A stretch of DNA of 64,000 nt from Loktanella sp. 5RATIMAR09. Lineage in GTDB: Bacteria > Pseudomonadota > Alphaproteobacteria > Rhodobacterales > Rhodobacteraceae. The position numbers and the translations under genes are program-made. The stretch lies in assembly GCF_001419985.1 (NCBI RefSeq), contig NZ_LJAL01000005.1:124001-188000 (forward strand). Reading direction: 5' to 3'. The notes under the pieces are model-generated. The model had not been told where the DNA came from. It worked only from the letters and a program-made list of their open reading frames with translations, and did not search any database. This document shows, in pieces, positions 27,946-36,706 of this stretch; position 1 is the first letter of the stretch; every line of letters starts with the position of its first letter.

Positions 27946-29598
27946 ATGGTCCGGCATGGCGGAAAAATATTGAGCGATCAGCTCGTCAAGCTTGGGGTTG
28001 AGCGCGTCTTTTCGGTGCCCGGTGAGAGCTTTCTGGCCGCGCTTGATGGCCTTTATGACAGTGGCATTCCCAACATCGTCTGCCGTCAGGAAGGTGGTGC
28101 CGCCATGATGGCCGAGGCTTACGGCAAAATGACCGGCAAGCCCGGGGTTTGTTTTGTGACCCGCGGACCGGGGGCGACCAATGCTTCGGCGGGTATCCAT
28201 ATCGCGATGCAGGACAGCACACCGATGGTTATGTTCGTAGGTCAGATCGACAATCGCCAGACCGATCGTGAGACGTTCCAAGAAGTTGATTATAAATCAG
28301 TTTTTGGGGGGCTTGCGAAATGGGTCGCTCAGGTAAACGATACTGACCGCCTACCCGAATACATCGGACGTGCCTTTCGTGTCGCCACCTCTGGCCGTCC
28401 CGGTCCTGTGGTTCTGGCCTTGCCAGAGAACATGCTTAGCGCCAGTGCGGACGTCCCTGATCTGCATTTGTCCGAGGTCATCGCAGCACCGCTGCCAGAG
28501 AGTACGGCGCAAACAATCCTGCACGCCTTGGCCCAAGCCGAACGCCCGTTGGTCGTCGTCGGCGGCCCGCATTGGTCAGCGCAGGCCCAAGCCGATTTGC
28601 AGGCTTTCGCCGAGCGCCAGAATGTGCCGGTCGCCGTGGCCTTCCGCCGTCAGGATTATATGGGCAATCACCATGCCAACTATGCCGGTGATCTGAACGT
28701 CGGGATCAATCCGAAACTTGCACAGCGCCTGCGCGATGCGGATACGCTGATCCTTCTGGGTACGCGGTTTGGCGACATTGAAACCCAAGGTTACACGCTG
28801 GTTGATCCGGCCAAGACAGGCAAGCGGATCGTGCATGTCCATGCCGATCCCGACGAATTGGGGCGGGTCTATACGCCTGATATCGCGATCAATGCGACGG
28901 CTCCTGCGGTCCTGCGCCAACTGGCAAATGCCGAACATGCCGGTGAGTGGGCCAGTTGGACGGCTGCGGCGCGGGCTGATTATGACCACTGGTTGACCCC
29001 GCAGGAAAGCCCCGGTGCGCTCAAGCAAGAGGCAGTGATCAAATGGCTGTCCGAGCATCTGCCCGATGATGCCATCGTCACGAATGGTGCCGGAAACTAT
29101 GCCGCATGGCTGCACCGTTATTTCGTTTACAAGCAATACGGCACACAGCTTGCCCCGACTTCCGGGTCGATGGGTTATGGCTTTCCGGCCGCAATTTCCG
29201 CGTCTTTGGCGCACCCCGACCGCACCGTTGTTTGCTTGGCGGGTGACGGCTGTTTCCAGATGACCTGTAACGAGATGTCGACTGCTGTCCAGCATGGCGC
29301 GAAACCTATCGTGGTGGTGATGAACAATGGCCGTTACGGCACGATCCGGATGCATCAGGAAAAGACCTATCCGGGGCGTGTGTCCGGAACTGCACTTGCC
29401 AACCCGGATTTTGCCGCGCTCGCGCGCGCCTATGGCGGGCACGGTGAAAAGGTCACGCGGTCCGAAGATTTCGCAGACGCATTTGCGCGTGCCCAAGCGG
29501 CAGGCACGGTGGCGGTGATTGAATGTCAGGTCGATGAAGAGGCGCTGACAACGGCATCGACGCTCAGTGCTGTCAGGAAGGCTGCGCAGAAGGCCTAG
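27946..29598 (+). CDS. Thiamine-pyrophosphate-dependent enzyme (acetolactate synthase-like)
   Basis: A 550-residue three-domain TPP enzyme. The pyrimidine-binding domain has VPGESFLAALDGLYDS and the catalytic Glu in CRQEGGAAMMAEAYGK. The central domain is about 190-330, and the PP domain has GDGCFQMTCNEMSTA ... VVMNNGRYGTI, the GDG-NN Mg/TPP motif. It resembles unassigned ilvB-like or benzoylformate-decarboxylase-like proteins; no regulatory-subunit gene is adjacent, so a role in branched-chain amino-acid synthesis is not supported. The ATG at 27946 has GGGAGA upstream; the open frame extends to 27733 without family features. Its end overlaps the bluB stop by 4 bases (convergent). Confidence 0.88.
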   Translation: MVRHGGKILSDQLVKLGVERVFSVPGESFLAALDGLYDSGIPNIVCRQEGGAAMMAEAYGKMTGKPGVCFVTRGPGATNASAGIHIAMQDSTPMVMFVGQIDNRQTDRETFQEVDYKSVFGGLAKWVAQVNDTDRLPEYIGRAFRVATSGRPGPVVLALPENMLSASADVPDLHLSEVIAAPLPESTAQTILHALAQAERPLVVVGGPHWSAQAQADLQAFAERQNVPVAVAFRRQDYMGNHHANYAGDLNVGINPKLAQRLRDADTLILLGTRFGDIETQGYTLVDPAKTGKRIVHVHADPDELGRVYTPDIAINATAPAVLRQLANAEHAGEWASWTAAARADYDHWLTPQESPGALKQEAVIKWLSEHLPDDAIVTNGAGNYAAWLHRYFVYKQYGTQLAPTSGSMGYGFPAAISASLAHPDRTVVCLAGDGCFQMTCNEMSTAVQHGAKPIVVVMNNGRYGTIRMHQEKTYPGRVSGTALANPDFAALARAYGGHGEKVTRSEDFADAFARAQAAGTVAVIECQVDEEALTTASTLSAVRKAAQKA

Positions 29599-30218
29599 AC
29601 ATCCTGCCAGATGGTTTCTGCGTTGGTTTGCCACGCGTTGCGATGCAACAGCGGTGCGTCATCGTCGGACGCCGCCTTGCCAAGGCAAAGATACGCAGTC
29701 AGGTGCCAGTTGTCGGGTACTTGAAGGGTTTGCGCCACTGCGACCGGATCAAGGATGGACACCCACCCGATACCGAGGTTTTCGGCGCGCGCCGCAAGCC
29801 AAAGGGTATGGACGGCTGCGACCGTGGAATAGCTAAGCATTTCGGGCATTGTTTGCCGCCCCAGACCATGCCCTGCCTCCGGGTCTGTTTCAGTAAAGAT
29901 GGCAAGATGCACCGGCGCCTCGCGCAGCCCCGCGAGTTTCAAGGCGTTATAGGCGGTCCGCTGTTTGTCTTGGTAGAGTTCTGCCGCCTGCGCGTTCGCG
30001 GCCTCGAAATTGCAGACCACTGCGGCGCGCAGATCGGGCGACTTGACATGCAACACCCGCCAAGGCCGTGCGTTTCCGACAGAAGGGGCAAAATCCATCG
30101 CCTTGCGCAACTGGTCCAGCACATCCTGAGAGACCGGATCGGGCAGAAAGTGGCGCACATCGCGTCGCCACAGCAGGATATCCTGCAAGGCGTCACGATG
30201 GACCTGCGTCAGCTCCAT
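29595..30218 (-). CDS. bluB: 5,6-dimethylbenzimidazole synthase
   Basis: Converts FMNH2 and oxygen to 5,6-dimethylbenzimidazole, the lower ligand of cobalamin. The 207-residue flavin-destructase of the nitroreductase fold has the BluB signature LLWRRDVRHFLPDP, the FAPSVGNARPWRV lid, a central YSTVAAVHTLWLAARAENLGIGWVSIL, and LCLGKA. It starts one base after the stop of the Lin0512 gene upstream, so it ends a tight operon led by cobO. Its presence shows that the organism makes its own DMB aerobically. Confidence 0.95.
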   Translation of the reverse strand: MELTQVHRDALQDILLWRRDVRHFLPDPVSQDVLDQLRKAMDFAPSVGNARPWRVLHVKSPDLRAAVVCNFEAANAQAAELYQDKQRTAYNALKLAGLREAPVHLAIFTETDPEAGHGLGRQTMPEMLSYSTVAAVHTLWLAARAENLGIGWVSILDPVAVAQTLQVPDNWHLTAYLCLGKAASDDDAPLLHRNAWQTNAETIWQDV

Positions 30219-30578
30219 TTAGGTTTGCACCCATTTACCTGCCTGCGATGGCAAAAAGGCCTCCACAGCGGCAGTTACAACGACAGCTGTATCGCCTGTT
30301 TCCGGGTTCGGGATATTCAAACCACCCTGCACAACGCTGACCTCGGCACGTCCACGCGGCAGACCGGATTTCAGCGCCTCGGTGTCTAACTTGTCAGGTT
30401 CCTGTGCGGCTACCGTCACCTGCACGCGCATTTCGGTGTGCGGCAGGTCAATGCTCTCAAAGATGGGCAGGGTTGAATGGCGAATGGCATCCTCGATCGC
30501 GCGGCGTGCGGCCTTTTGATAGTCCATCCCGTGCAGGTCGTTGCCCATGCCCATTTCAATGATGACGCGTTGTTCCAT
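30219..30578 (-). CDS. Lin0512-family protein, paralogue B
   Basis: A 119-residue protein of the Lin0512/TIGR02058 family: VIIEMGMGNDLHGMDYQKAARRAIEDAIRHS followed by a strand-rich half with VTVAAQEPDKLD and GGLNIPNPETGD. The function of the family is unknown. It is homologous to the protein directly upstream, whose stop it overlaps by one base, and bluB starts immediately after it. The tight packing between cobO and bluB suggests a role in cobalamin or corrinoid metabolism, which is inference from position only. Confidence 0.75.
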   Translation of the reverse strand: MEQRVIIEMGMGNDLHGMDYQKAARRAIEDAIRHSTLPIFESIDLPHTEMRVQVTVAAQEPDKLDTEALKSGLPRGRAEVSVVQGGLNIPNPETGDTAVVVTAAVEAFLPSQAGKWVQT

Positions 30579-30922
30579 CAGGCGCGCCCCATCTCGAATG
30601 ATACATTTATCGCCACATTGGCGATGACGGTGGGTTTGCCGTCGGGGCGGGGGATATCAAGGCCTCCGTGGTGAACGGTGATGGTGGGCTGGCCGTAGGG
30701 GAATATGTCCAGAAGGCTTGTGGTGTCGACCTGATCGGGTTGTTGCACGCCGATTTCCACGTCAATCAACATCGCCTCTTTGGGAAAGCCGAAGAGTTCG
30801 GCCATGTTGATCGAATTATGCCATAGCGCATCCTGCAAACCGCGCCGGGCCGCTTGGGTATAGTCTTGGCGGCGCAGGCTGGTGCCCATGCCGAATTCTG
30901 TCAGGACGCGGTGTTTAGGCAT
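30578..30922 (-). CDS. Lin0512-family protein, paralogue A
   Basis: A 114-residue protein with the pattern LTEFGMGTSLRRQDYTQAARRGLQDALWHNS and GGLDIPRPDGKPT, aligning over its whole length with its downstream neighbour. The start at 30922 has a strong AGGAGG five bases upstream; the frame continues eight codons further. Tandem paralogues of this short family may form a heteromer. The kinase-like gene lies 34 bases upstream on the same strand. Confidence 0.75.
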   Translation of the reverse strand: MPKHRVLTEFGMGTSLRRQDYTQAARRGLQDALWHNSINMAELFGFPKEAMLIDVEIGVQQPDQVDTTSLLDIFPYGQPTITVHHGGLDIPRPDGKPTVIANVAINVSFEMGRA

Positions 30923-30956
30923 GGGAACCTCCTGGTTGGGTTGCATTTCTTTGGTA

Positions 30957-31622
30957 TCATGTGTCGTCCGGCCGCCGAAACGTACGGTCCTTGCGATCCC
31001 ATATCAGTCCCGTCCGTTTTGCAACGATTTGGAATGAATCGTTCAACCCGATGGCATTGGCCCAACGCCCCAGGGATCGCACCGGGAGGGCGTGAATATC
31101 GCCAAATCCGTCGACCAGAACACATTCGTACCCGGCATCGCGATATCCAAAGACAAGGTTATGGGGCTTGAGATCCCCTGCACGAATGCCAAGGTCATAG
31201 AACTGACGGACAAGCGTGTTGAACAGGCCAAGTTCTGTCTGTGAAAAAGTGCCGTCCTGTATCATCTTTTTCATCGTGGTTCCCACGCCGCCGTCCCGAC
31301 CGGATACCCGCTCTGCGACACAGGCCAGACCACGGCTCGTTTGTGCCAGACCGTAAAGATGGGTGATGGGCAGGCGGATATCCGGCGAGGGATAGCGCAA
31401 TTGGACGCGCATATATTCGTCATACTCCTTGCGGATCAGGCGCAGGCGCACATCGGGCATCAGCCGTGTTGTGATATCCCGGAATGTGAAGCGGGTGTTC
31501 TGGCCGTCCTGTGCACGCAGGACTTTCAGCAGCTTTTGGGGATCGGTGGGGTGCTGATAAACGGCACGCTCGACGCCACTTGTGATGTAGTGACTGTCGT
31601 CCAGCTCGATCACTTGGTTCAT
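30957..31622 (-). CDS. YrbL-like protein-kinase-fold protein
   Basis: A 221-residue protein resembling the PhoP-regulatory-network YrbL family (PF10707). The segment GIRAGDLKPHNLVFG matches a kinase-type catalytic loop (D-x-K-x-x-N), and VLVDGFGDI stands where the DFG metal-binding loop is expected. The N-terminal ERAVYQHPTDPQKLLKVLR could be the ATP-binding lobe with its lysine. Function is unknown for the family. It sits between cobO (29 bases upstream) and the two Lin0512 genes, all on one strand, an unusual place for a kinase-like protein. Confidence 0.75.
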   Translation of the reverse strand: MNQVIELDDSHYITSGVERAVYQHPTDPQKLLKVLRAQDGQNTRFTFRDITTRLMPDVRLRLIRKEYDEYMRVQLRYPSPDIRLPITHLYGLAQTSRGLACVAERVSGRDGGVGTTMKKMIQDGTFSQTELGLFNTLVRQFYDLGIRAGDLKPHNLVFGYRDAGYECVLVDGFGDIHALPVRSLGRWANAIGLNDSFQIVAKRTGLIWDRKDRTFRRPDDT

Positions 31623-31651
31623 GATGCAGCCCTCGGCCCCGTTGACACGTC

Positions 31652-32275
31652 CTAGAATTCCACGCCGATCTGCGCCTTGATCCCGGACCGGAAAGGGTGT
31701 TTGACGAGCTCCATTTCTGTGACCAGATCAGCCAGTTCGATCAGGTCCTCATGCGCATTGCGCCCGGTCAGGACCACATGGGTCATTTCGGGTTTATGGT
31801 CGCGCAGGAAGGCCACGACTTCGGCGGCGCTGACGTAATCATAACGGATGGCGATGTTGATCTCATCCAGCAGGACCATGTGGTTGGTTTCATCCAGGAT
31901 CAGTTCCTTGGCTTTCGCCCATGCTGCCTGCGCCATTTCAGTGTCGCGTGATTTGTCTTGGGTTTCCCAAGTGAACCCTTCCCCCATGGTGTGAAACGCG
32001 CAGATGTCGCTGAATTTGGACAGGATCAGGTCGCGCTCGCCAGTGGACATGCCGCCCTTGATGAACTGGACGACGGCGCATTTCATGTCATGGGCGATGC
32101 AGCGAAAGATCATCCCGAAAGCAGCCGAGGATTTGCCTTTGCCCTTGCCGGTATGCACGATGACCAAGCCCTTTTTATCGGTCTTGGTTGCCATGATTTT
32201 ATCGCGTGCGGCCTTTTTCTTGGCCATTTTCATCGCGTGGCGTTCGTCGCCTTGCGGCGTGGTGTCATCTGTCAT
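31652..32275 (-). CDS. cobO: Cob(I)yrinic acid a,c-diamide adenosyltransferase
   Basis: Transfers the 5'-deoxyadenosyl group from ATP to Co(I) of corrinoids. The 207-residue CobA/CobO/BtuR-type protein has the atypical P-loop VHTGKGKGKSSAAFG, QFIKGGMSTGERDL, LDEINIAIRYDYVSAAEV and VLTGRNAHEDLIELADLVTEM. A lysine-rich N-terminal extension of about 35 residues precedes the P-loop. It is the first gene of the minus-strand operon cobO-yrbL-like-Lin0512-Lin0512-bluB. Confidence 0.95.
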   Translation of the reverse strand: MTDDTTPQGDERHAMKMAKKKAARDKIMATKTDKKGLVIVHTGKGKGKSSAAFGMIFRCIAHDMKCAVVQFIKGGMSTGERDLILSKFSDICAFHTMGEGFTWETQDKSRDTEMAQAAWAKAKELILDETNHMVLLDEINIAIRYDYVSAAEVVAFLRDHKPEMTHVVLTGRNAHEDLIELADLVTEMELVKHPFRSGIKAQIGVEF

Positions 32276-32355
32276 GAAAAGCCCCTTTTCGTTGCTGTAA
32301 ACGTTTCATTAATCATGATTGGGCACAACAGTATTGAGAGAAGGATGCCGATGAA

Positions 32356-32652
32356 ATGAAGAATTTGAGCGTTGTTTTAATACTGTGTCTTGCGGGATGT
32401 GATACCGCTTCGCTCGGCTTCATGGGGGTTGAGGCGGAAACAGTCACCGTTGATGGCAGTACTTTTGATGTGCGGCGCAAAGAAAACGAGGTTGAGTTAT
32501 TGCGCACGAACACTGAATTCGCGCCAACGCTGCGGTCAATCATCCCGCGTGCCGGGCAGGCGGTGACCGAAGTGACCGGTTGCACCCCCGTCGATGGTAC
32601 GTGGAGCGGGGATGCAGCGATGATGCGTGTTGCGATTGCTTGCGCGGATTAA
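32356..32652 (+). CDS. Small putative lipoprotein
   Basis: A 98-residue protein with a lipoprotein signal: MKNLSVVLILCLAGC, lipobox LAGC with Cys15, then DTASLGFMGVEAETVTVDG. The mature part is short and contains one further cysteine pair candidate (VTGCTPVDGTW and VAIACAD). It should be anchored in the inner or outer membrane. No family recognised. AAGGA lies 10 bases upstream of the start. It is divergent from cobO. Confidence 0.6.
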   Translation: MKNLSVVLILCLAGCDTASLGFMGVEAETVTVDGSTFDVRRKENEVELLRTNTEFAPTLRSIIPRAGQAVTEVTGCTPVDGTWSGDAAMMRVAIACAD

Positions 32653-32957
32653 CGAAGCTGGACGGTGATCGGGTTATATCCGAAGTCGTCGGTATCGTTG
32701 TTCCGGCGTGACTTTTTTGACTGCTCCAGGCGTTTGCTGCAACCTTGAGTGTCACAGGGATGGGTGGCTGCGTGATCTCTGCCTGGCTGCATGCGATTGT
32801 TGTCAAAGCAAAAAAGACCGCTGCGCCCATTTTTCTAGCGAACAATAATTTCCTAAGTCTGAGTCATGGATGTCGTTCCAGCTGAACGGCTCACCCTTCA
32901 TTTCAATCGAAGGAAAACTCATGACCACAACAAGTTAACATTGTGGCATATGCTTTG
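32653..32957. other. Gap with a possible decayed lipoprotein gene
   Basis: No intact convincing gene. On the minus strand a signal-peptide-like start (MGAAVFFALTTIACSQAEI, from 32830) runs in one frame, while a protein-like C-terminus (KKSRRNNDTDDFGYNP then ITVQLR and a stop at about 32652) lies in a neighbouring frame between about 32652 and 32735. Joined by a single frame change near 32735-32755 they would form a lipoprotein of roughly 60 residues. This could be a pseudogene or chance. Nothing else is seen in 32846-32957. Confidence 0.3.
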
Positions 32958-35900
32958 TTACAAAAGCCCCGCAATCCGGGCGCGTGCGGAATTGGATTTG
33001 GGCTGCCAGAGGTTGCGGTCGATGGCTTCTTGCAGACGCTGCGCAATTTCCTTGAGCGCTGGTGCGTTGGCATCGGCAATGAAATCGCGTGTCGCTTCGT
33101 CTTTGATAAAGGCCTCTTCGACCAGATCGAAATGGTGGTTACGCACGGCCCCGGTCGTGGCGGCAAAGGCGAAGAGATAGTCCACAGTTGCCGCGATTTC
33201 GAACGCGCCCTTGTAGCCATGCCGTTTGACGCCGTCGATCCATTTGGGGTTCACCACGCGGCTGCGCACGACGCGCCCGATTTCGTCGTCCAGCGTGCGG
33301 ATGACGGGCCGTTCGGGGCGGGAGTGGTCGTTGTGATAGATGGGCCGATCTTGGCCCTGCAACGTGCTGATCGCGGCGGCGGCCCCGCCTTCGAACTGAT
33401 AATAGTCATCGCTGTCGAGAATGTCGTGTTCGCGGTTGTCCTGATTTTGCACAATTGCTTCGGCTTGTGTCAGTCTCGCCTCAAAGGCTTTTCGGTCCTT
33501 GCGGCCCTCTGCGCCCTTGCCGTAGGCGTAGCTGCCCCATTCCAGATAGGCCTCGGCGAAATCCGATTTATCCGCCCAGATGCGTTCATCAATAAGCGCC
33601 TGTAGCCCTGCACCATAAGCGCCGGGTTTTGATCCGAAGACGCGCGTTTGGTCTTCGCCGGCCTTGGCACGTGCGGCGGCAGGGTTCAGATCATCGGGTT
33701 CGTCCATGGCCTGCACCGCACGCGCGGCGCTATCGACCAGCGCGATCAATTGCGGGAATGCGTCGCGAAAGAAGCCGGAGATACGCAAGGTGACATCTAC
33801 GCGGGGCCGGCCCAAGACGGATTGCGGCAGCACTTCAAACCCCGTGACGCGACGGTTGGCACTGTCCCATGTGGGTTTGACCCCCATGAGCGCCAGCGCC
33901 TGGGCGATATCATCGCCGCCTGTGCGCATATTGGCGGTGCCCCATGCGGTGACCAGCAGGCTGCGGGGCCAGTCGCCATGGTCTTGCAGGTGTTTTTCAA
34001 TCAGCAGGTTCGCCGATTTCCATCCCAAGGCCCAAGCGGTCGGGGTCGGCACGGCGCGACTGTCGACAGAGTAGAAGTTGCGCCCGGTGGGGAGCACATC
34101 CATGCGTCCGCGTGTCGGTGCGCCGGATGGCCCGGGGGCGACGAAATGGCCATCTAGTGCGCGCAGAAGGGCCCCGCCTTCGGCGGCACCGCAGGCCTGG
34201 ATCGTCGGCAGGATATGGTTGTGGATTTCGTCCAGCACTGCCGTGCTCATCGGCCCAGGCGGGTGCTCTTCGCGGTAGACGAGGCGTTGGGAGAGGTTCT
34301 CGAGTTTTTCGACCGTGTCGCCGTTTGTGCGCCATGTGGTGCTATCGGCGAGCATGGCCGGTTTTTGCGGCGGCGTGCCTGCCATATCGCAATCGAGCGG
34401 GTCGATGCCGAGTGCGAGATCGGCAGCCAATGCACGCAATAGGGACGCGTCTTTGCCTTTGCCATCGCCGCGCGGGACGCGTGCCAAGGCAATAGCAAGA
34501 TCGCGTTCTTGTTGGCCCGCCGGTGATTGTCCGAAAATATGCAGCCCGTCGCGGATTTGCGCTTCTTTGAGGTCGCAAAGATAGGCGTCCAGCTTGCCCA
34601 GATCACCGTCCTCGTCACCTGTAAACCCTGCGTCTTTGGCAAGGCCGGTCACATCCGACAGCGACAGGATTTCGCGGCGGAGGTGGTCGATGCGGCGCGG
34701 GTCGACCCCTGCTGCTTCATAGTATTCGTCCACCAGCGCTTCGAGGTCGCGCAGGGGACCGTAGCTTTCGGCGCGGGTCAGCGGCGGTGTCAGATGGTCA
34801 ATGATCACGGCCGATATGCGCCGTTTGGCCTGCGTGCCCTCGCCGGGGTCGTTGACGATGAAAGGGTAGAGATGGGGGGTCGGGCCAAAAACCGCCTCGG
34901 GCCAGCAGGTTTCAGAGAGGGCCACAGCCTTGCCCGGCAGCCATTCGAGGTTGCCGTGTTTGCCCATATGCACGATTGCATCCGCACCCCAATGGTGGCG
35001 CAGCCAGAAATAGAAGGCGAGGTAGTTATGCGGCGGGACCAGATCGGGCGAGTGGTAGGTGTCGGTCGGGTCTATGTTATAGCCGCGTGCCGGTTGAAGG
35101 CCAACGACGGCGTTGCCGAAACGGTGGATGCTGAGGGCGAATCCTGTTTTTGACCGCTCTGTCGGAGCCTCCGGCGGGAGTATTTTGGGCAAGATGATAA
35201 AGGGGTCATCTTCGGGTTTGCCCCAGCGCGCAGTGATCTTTTCCTTGATATCCCATGGCAGGTCTTCAAAGTAAGTCAGGTAGAGGTCGAGCGGGAGGAT
35301 TTCGCCCCCCTCCTTGTCTGCGCGGTCGGTTAACCAATTGGTAGGACCTGCCATGATTTGCGCCATAAGTGCTGCGCTGTCTTGGGGCGGGGTGACGTTG
35401 TGGCCCTTGTCTTTCATCACGTTCAGCACGTGAACCGTGGCCGCAGGCGTGTCGAGACCGACACCGTTTGCCAACCGTCCGTCTTTGTTGGGATAGTTGG
35501 CGAGGACCAGTGCTGTCTTCTTCGTTGTGGCGGGCGTCCGGCGCAGGTTTGCCCAGTTTTTGGTCAGTTGTGTGACAAAATCAATCCGGTCGCCGCGGGC
35601 CTGATAGGTGGCGACGGGGCATTCGGTTGCCGCGTCAAAGAAGGCTTCACCTTTGAAGCTGACTGCACGGGACAGGATGCGTCCATCGACCTCGGGCAAG
35701 GCCACATTCATGGCGATATCGCGGGCGGTGAGGCCGTGAAGGCCTTCGCTCCAGGTCGCCTCGGCGGCGCCGGAGAGAACGACCTGAAAGATGGGCGCGT
35801 TGTTGCTGAGGAGCGGATTTTCCGGGCTGTCATCACCATCATGCGGGCTGCCCACTGCAAAAGCGGTGCAGTTGAGGATCACATCTGGCGGCGCTGTGTC

Positions 35901-36659
35901 GAAGATCTGGTTCAGAGTGGCGGTGCTGACGGGGTCTTTGAGGCTGGCCACGAAAATCGGGAGCGGGTTCAGCCCCGCGCGGGCCAAGCTGCGGGTCAGA
36001 CGGTTGATGGGGTTAAGACCCCCGCCTTGCACCAGCGCGCGGTAGAAGATCATCGGCACGATGGGTGCGCCTGTTGTCCAGCCGGATTGCGCTGCTTGCA
36101 GATCGGCGATCCCGGCCCCGGGCCAATAGACGCCCGCACGCAAAAGCGGGCGTGGAGGACTGGGTTTTTCCCCGCCTTCCAGCATGGCTTTGGCATAGAA
36201 GAGCAGATTGGTGCTGTTCTCGGGGCCACCTTCGACAAGATAGGACCACAGGGTGTCATAGTCTTCGGGGCTGATTGTAGAGAGTTCGCGCAATTCGGGA
36301 TCCGGTTTGTCATCACCGGGCAGTGCTGCGAACGGAACACCCGCGGCCCGCAGGCGGGCGGCATATTGGGTGAGGCCGTATTTCCAGTAGCCTGCACCGC
36401 CCAGTATGCGCGCGATCACCAGTCTTGATTTTGTAGCGCAGTCTTCCAGATGCAAATCAACCGACATCGGGTGTGTCAGGTGCATCAGATTGGCCAGTCG
36501 CAGGGTGGGGGGCGCGGTCATCTCTGCCCGCGCTTCGGCTAATGCGGCAAGTTCGGTGTCGGCTGCGGAAATGATCACCACATCGGCGGGTGTTTGCCCC
36601 AGATCGACTGGTTCGCTGCCGTCACTGATTGCACCGGGTGTTGCTGCTAGCAGGTGCAT
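32958..36659 (-). CDS. cobN: Cobaltochelatase large subunit CobN, with an in-frame repeat insertion
   Basis: Large subunit of the ATP-dependent CobNST chelatase that inserts cobalt into hydrogenobyrinic acid a,c-diamide in the aerobic pathway. The 1233 residues have family hallmarks: GGAGYWKYGLTQYAARLRAAG, VLANYPNKDGRLANGVGLD, VVGLQPARGYNIDPTDTYHSPDLVPPH, HMGKHGNLEWLPGKAVALS and TAWGTANMRTGGDDIAQALALMG. Residues 488-499 (IILPKILPPEAP) are encoded by a dispersed palindromic repeat. They fall between DDPF and FALSIHRFGN, where family members normally have only a few residues. The frame stays open, so the gene is probably functional. cobS and cobT are not in the window. Confidence 0.96.
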   Translation of the reverse strand: MHLLAATPGAISDGSEPVDLGQTPADVVIISAADTELAALAEARAEMTAPPTLRLANLMHLTHPMSVDLHLEDCATKSRLVIARILGGAGYWKYGLTQYAARLRAAGVPFAALPGDDKPDPELRELSTISPEDYDTLWSYLVEGGPENSTNLLFYAKAMLEGGEKPSPPRPLLRAGVYWPGAGIADLQAAQSGWTTGAPIVPMIFYRALVQGGGLNPINRLTRSLARAGLNPLPIFVASLKDPVSTATLNQIFDTAPPDVILNCTAFAVGSPHDGDDSPENPLLSNNAPIFQVVLSGAAEATWSEGLHGLTARDIAMNVALPEVDGRILSRAVSFKGEAFFDAATECPVATYQARGDRIDFVTQLTKNWANLRRTPATTKKTALVLANYPNKDGRLANGVGLDTPAATVHVLNVMKDKGHNVTPPQDSAALMAQIMAGPTNWLTDRADKEGGEILPLDLYLTYFEDLPWDIKEKITARWGKPEDDPFIILPKILPPEAPTERSKTGFALSIHRFGNAVVGLQPARGYNIDPTDTYHSPDLVPPHNYLAFYFWLRHHWGADAIVHMGKHGNLEWLPGKAVALSETCWPEAVFGPTPHLYPFIVNDPGEGTQAKRRISAVIIDHLTPPLTRAESYGPLRDLEALVDEYYEAAGVDPRRIDHLRREILSLSDVTGLAKDAGFTGDEDGDLGKLDAYLCDLKEAQIRDGLHIFGQSPAGQQERDLAIALARVPRGDGKGKDASLLRALAADLALGIDPLDCDMAGTPPQKPAMLADSTTWRTNGDTVEKLENLSQRLVYREEHPPGPMSTAVLDEIHNHILPTIQACGAAEGGALLRALDGHFVAPGPSGAPTRGRMDVLPTGRNFYSVDSRAVPTPTAWALGWKSANLLIEKHLQDHGDWPRSLLVTAWGTANMRTGGDDIAQALALMGVKPTWDSANRRVTGFEVLPQSVLGRPRVDVTLRISGFFRDAFPQLIALVDSAARAVQAMDEPDDLNPAAARAKAGEDQTRVFGSKPGAYGAGLQALIDERIWADKSDFAEAYLEWGSYAYGKGAEGRKDRKAFEARLTQAEAIVQNQDNREHDILDSDDYYQFEGGAAAAISTLQGQDRPIYHNDHSRPERPVIRTLDDEIGRVVRSRVVNPKWIDGVKRHGYKGAFEIAATVDYLFAFAATTGAVRNHHFDLVEEAFIKDEATRDFIADANAPALKEIAQRLQEAIDRNLWQPKSNSARARIAGLL
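35164..35198 (+). repeat. Dispersed palindromic repeat inside cobN, copy 2
   Basis: A 35-bp element (GGAGCCTCCGGCGGGAGTAT ... GGGCAAGATGAT) that matches the copy after rlmH (9150-9184) at 34 of 35 bases, but lies within the cobN coding region. Read on the cobN strand it supplies residues 488-499 without breaking the frame. Confidence 0.85.
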
Positions 36660-36706
36660 TCGTTTTGCCCCCGTGCTAAAGCGCGCGCAAACGTGAAAGA
36701 GAGATC

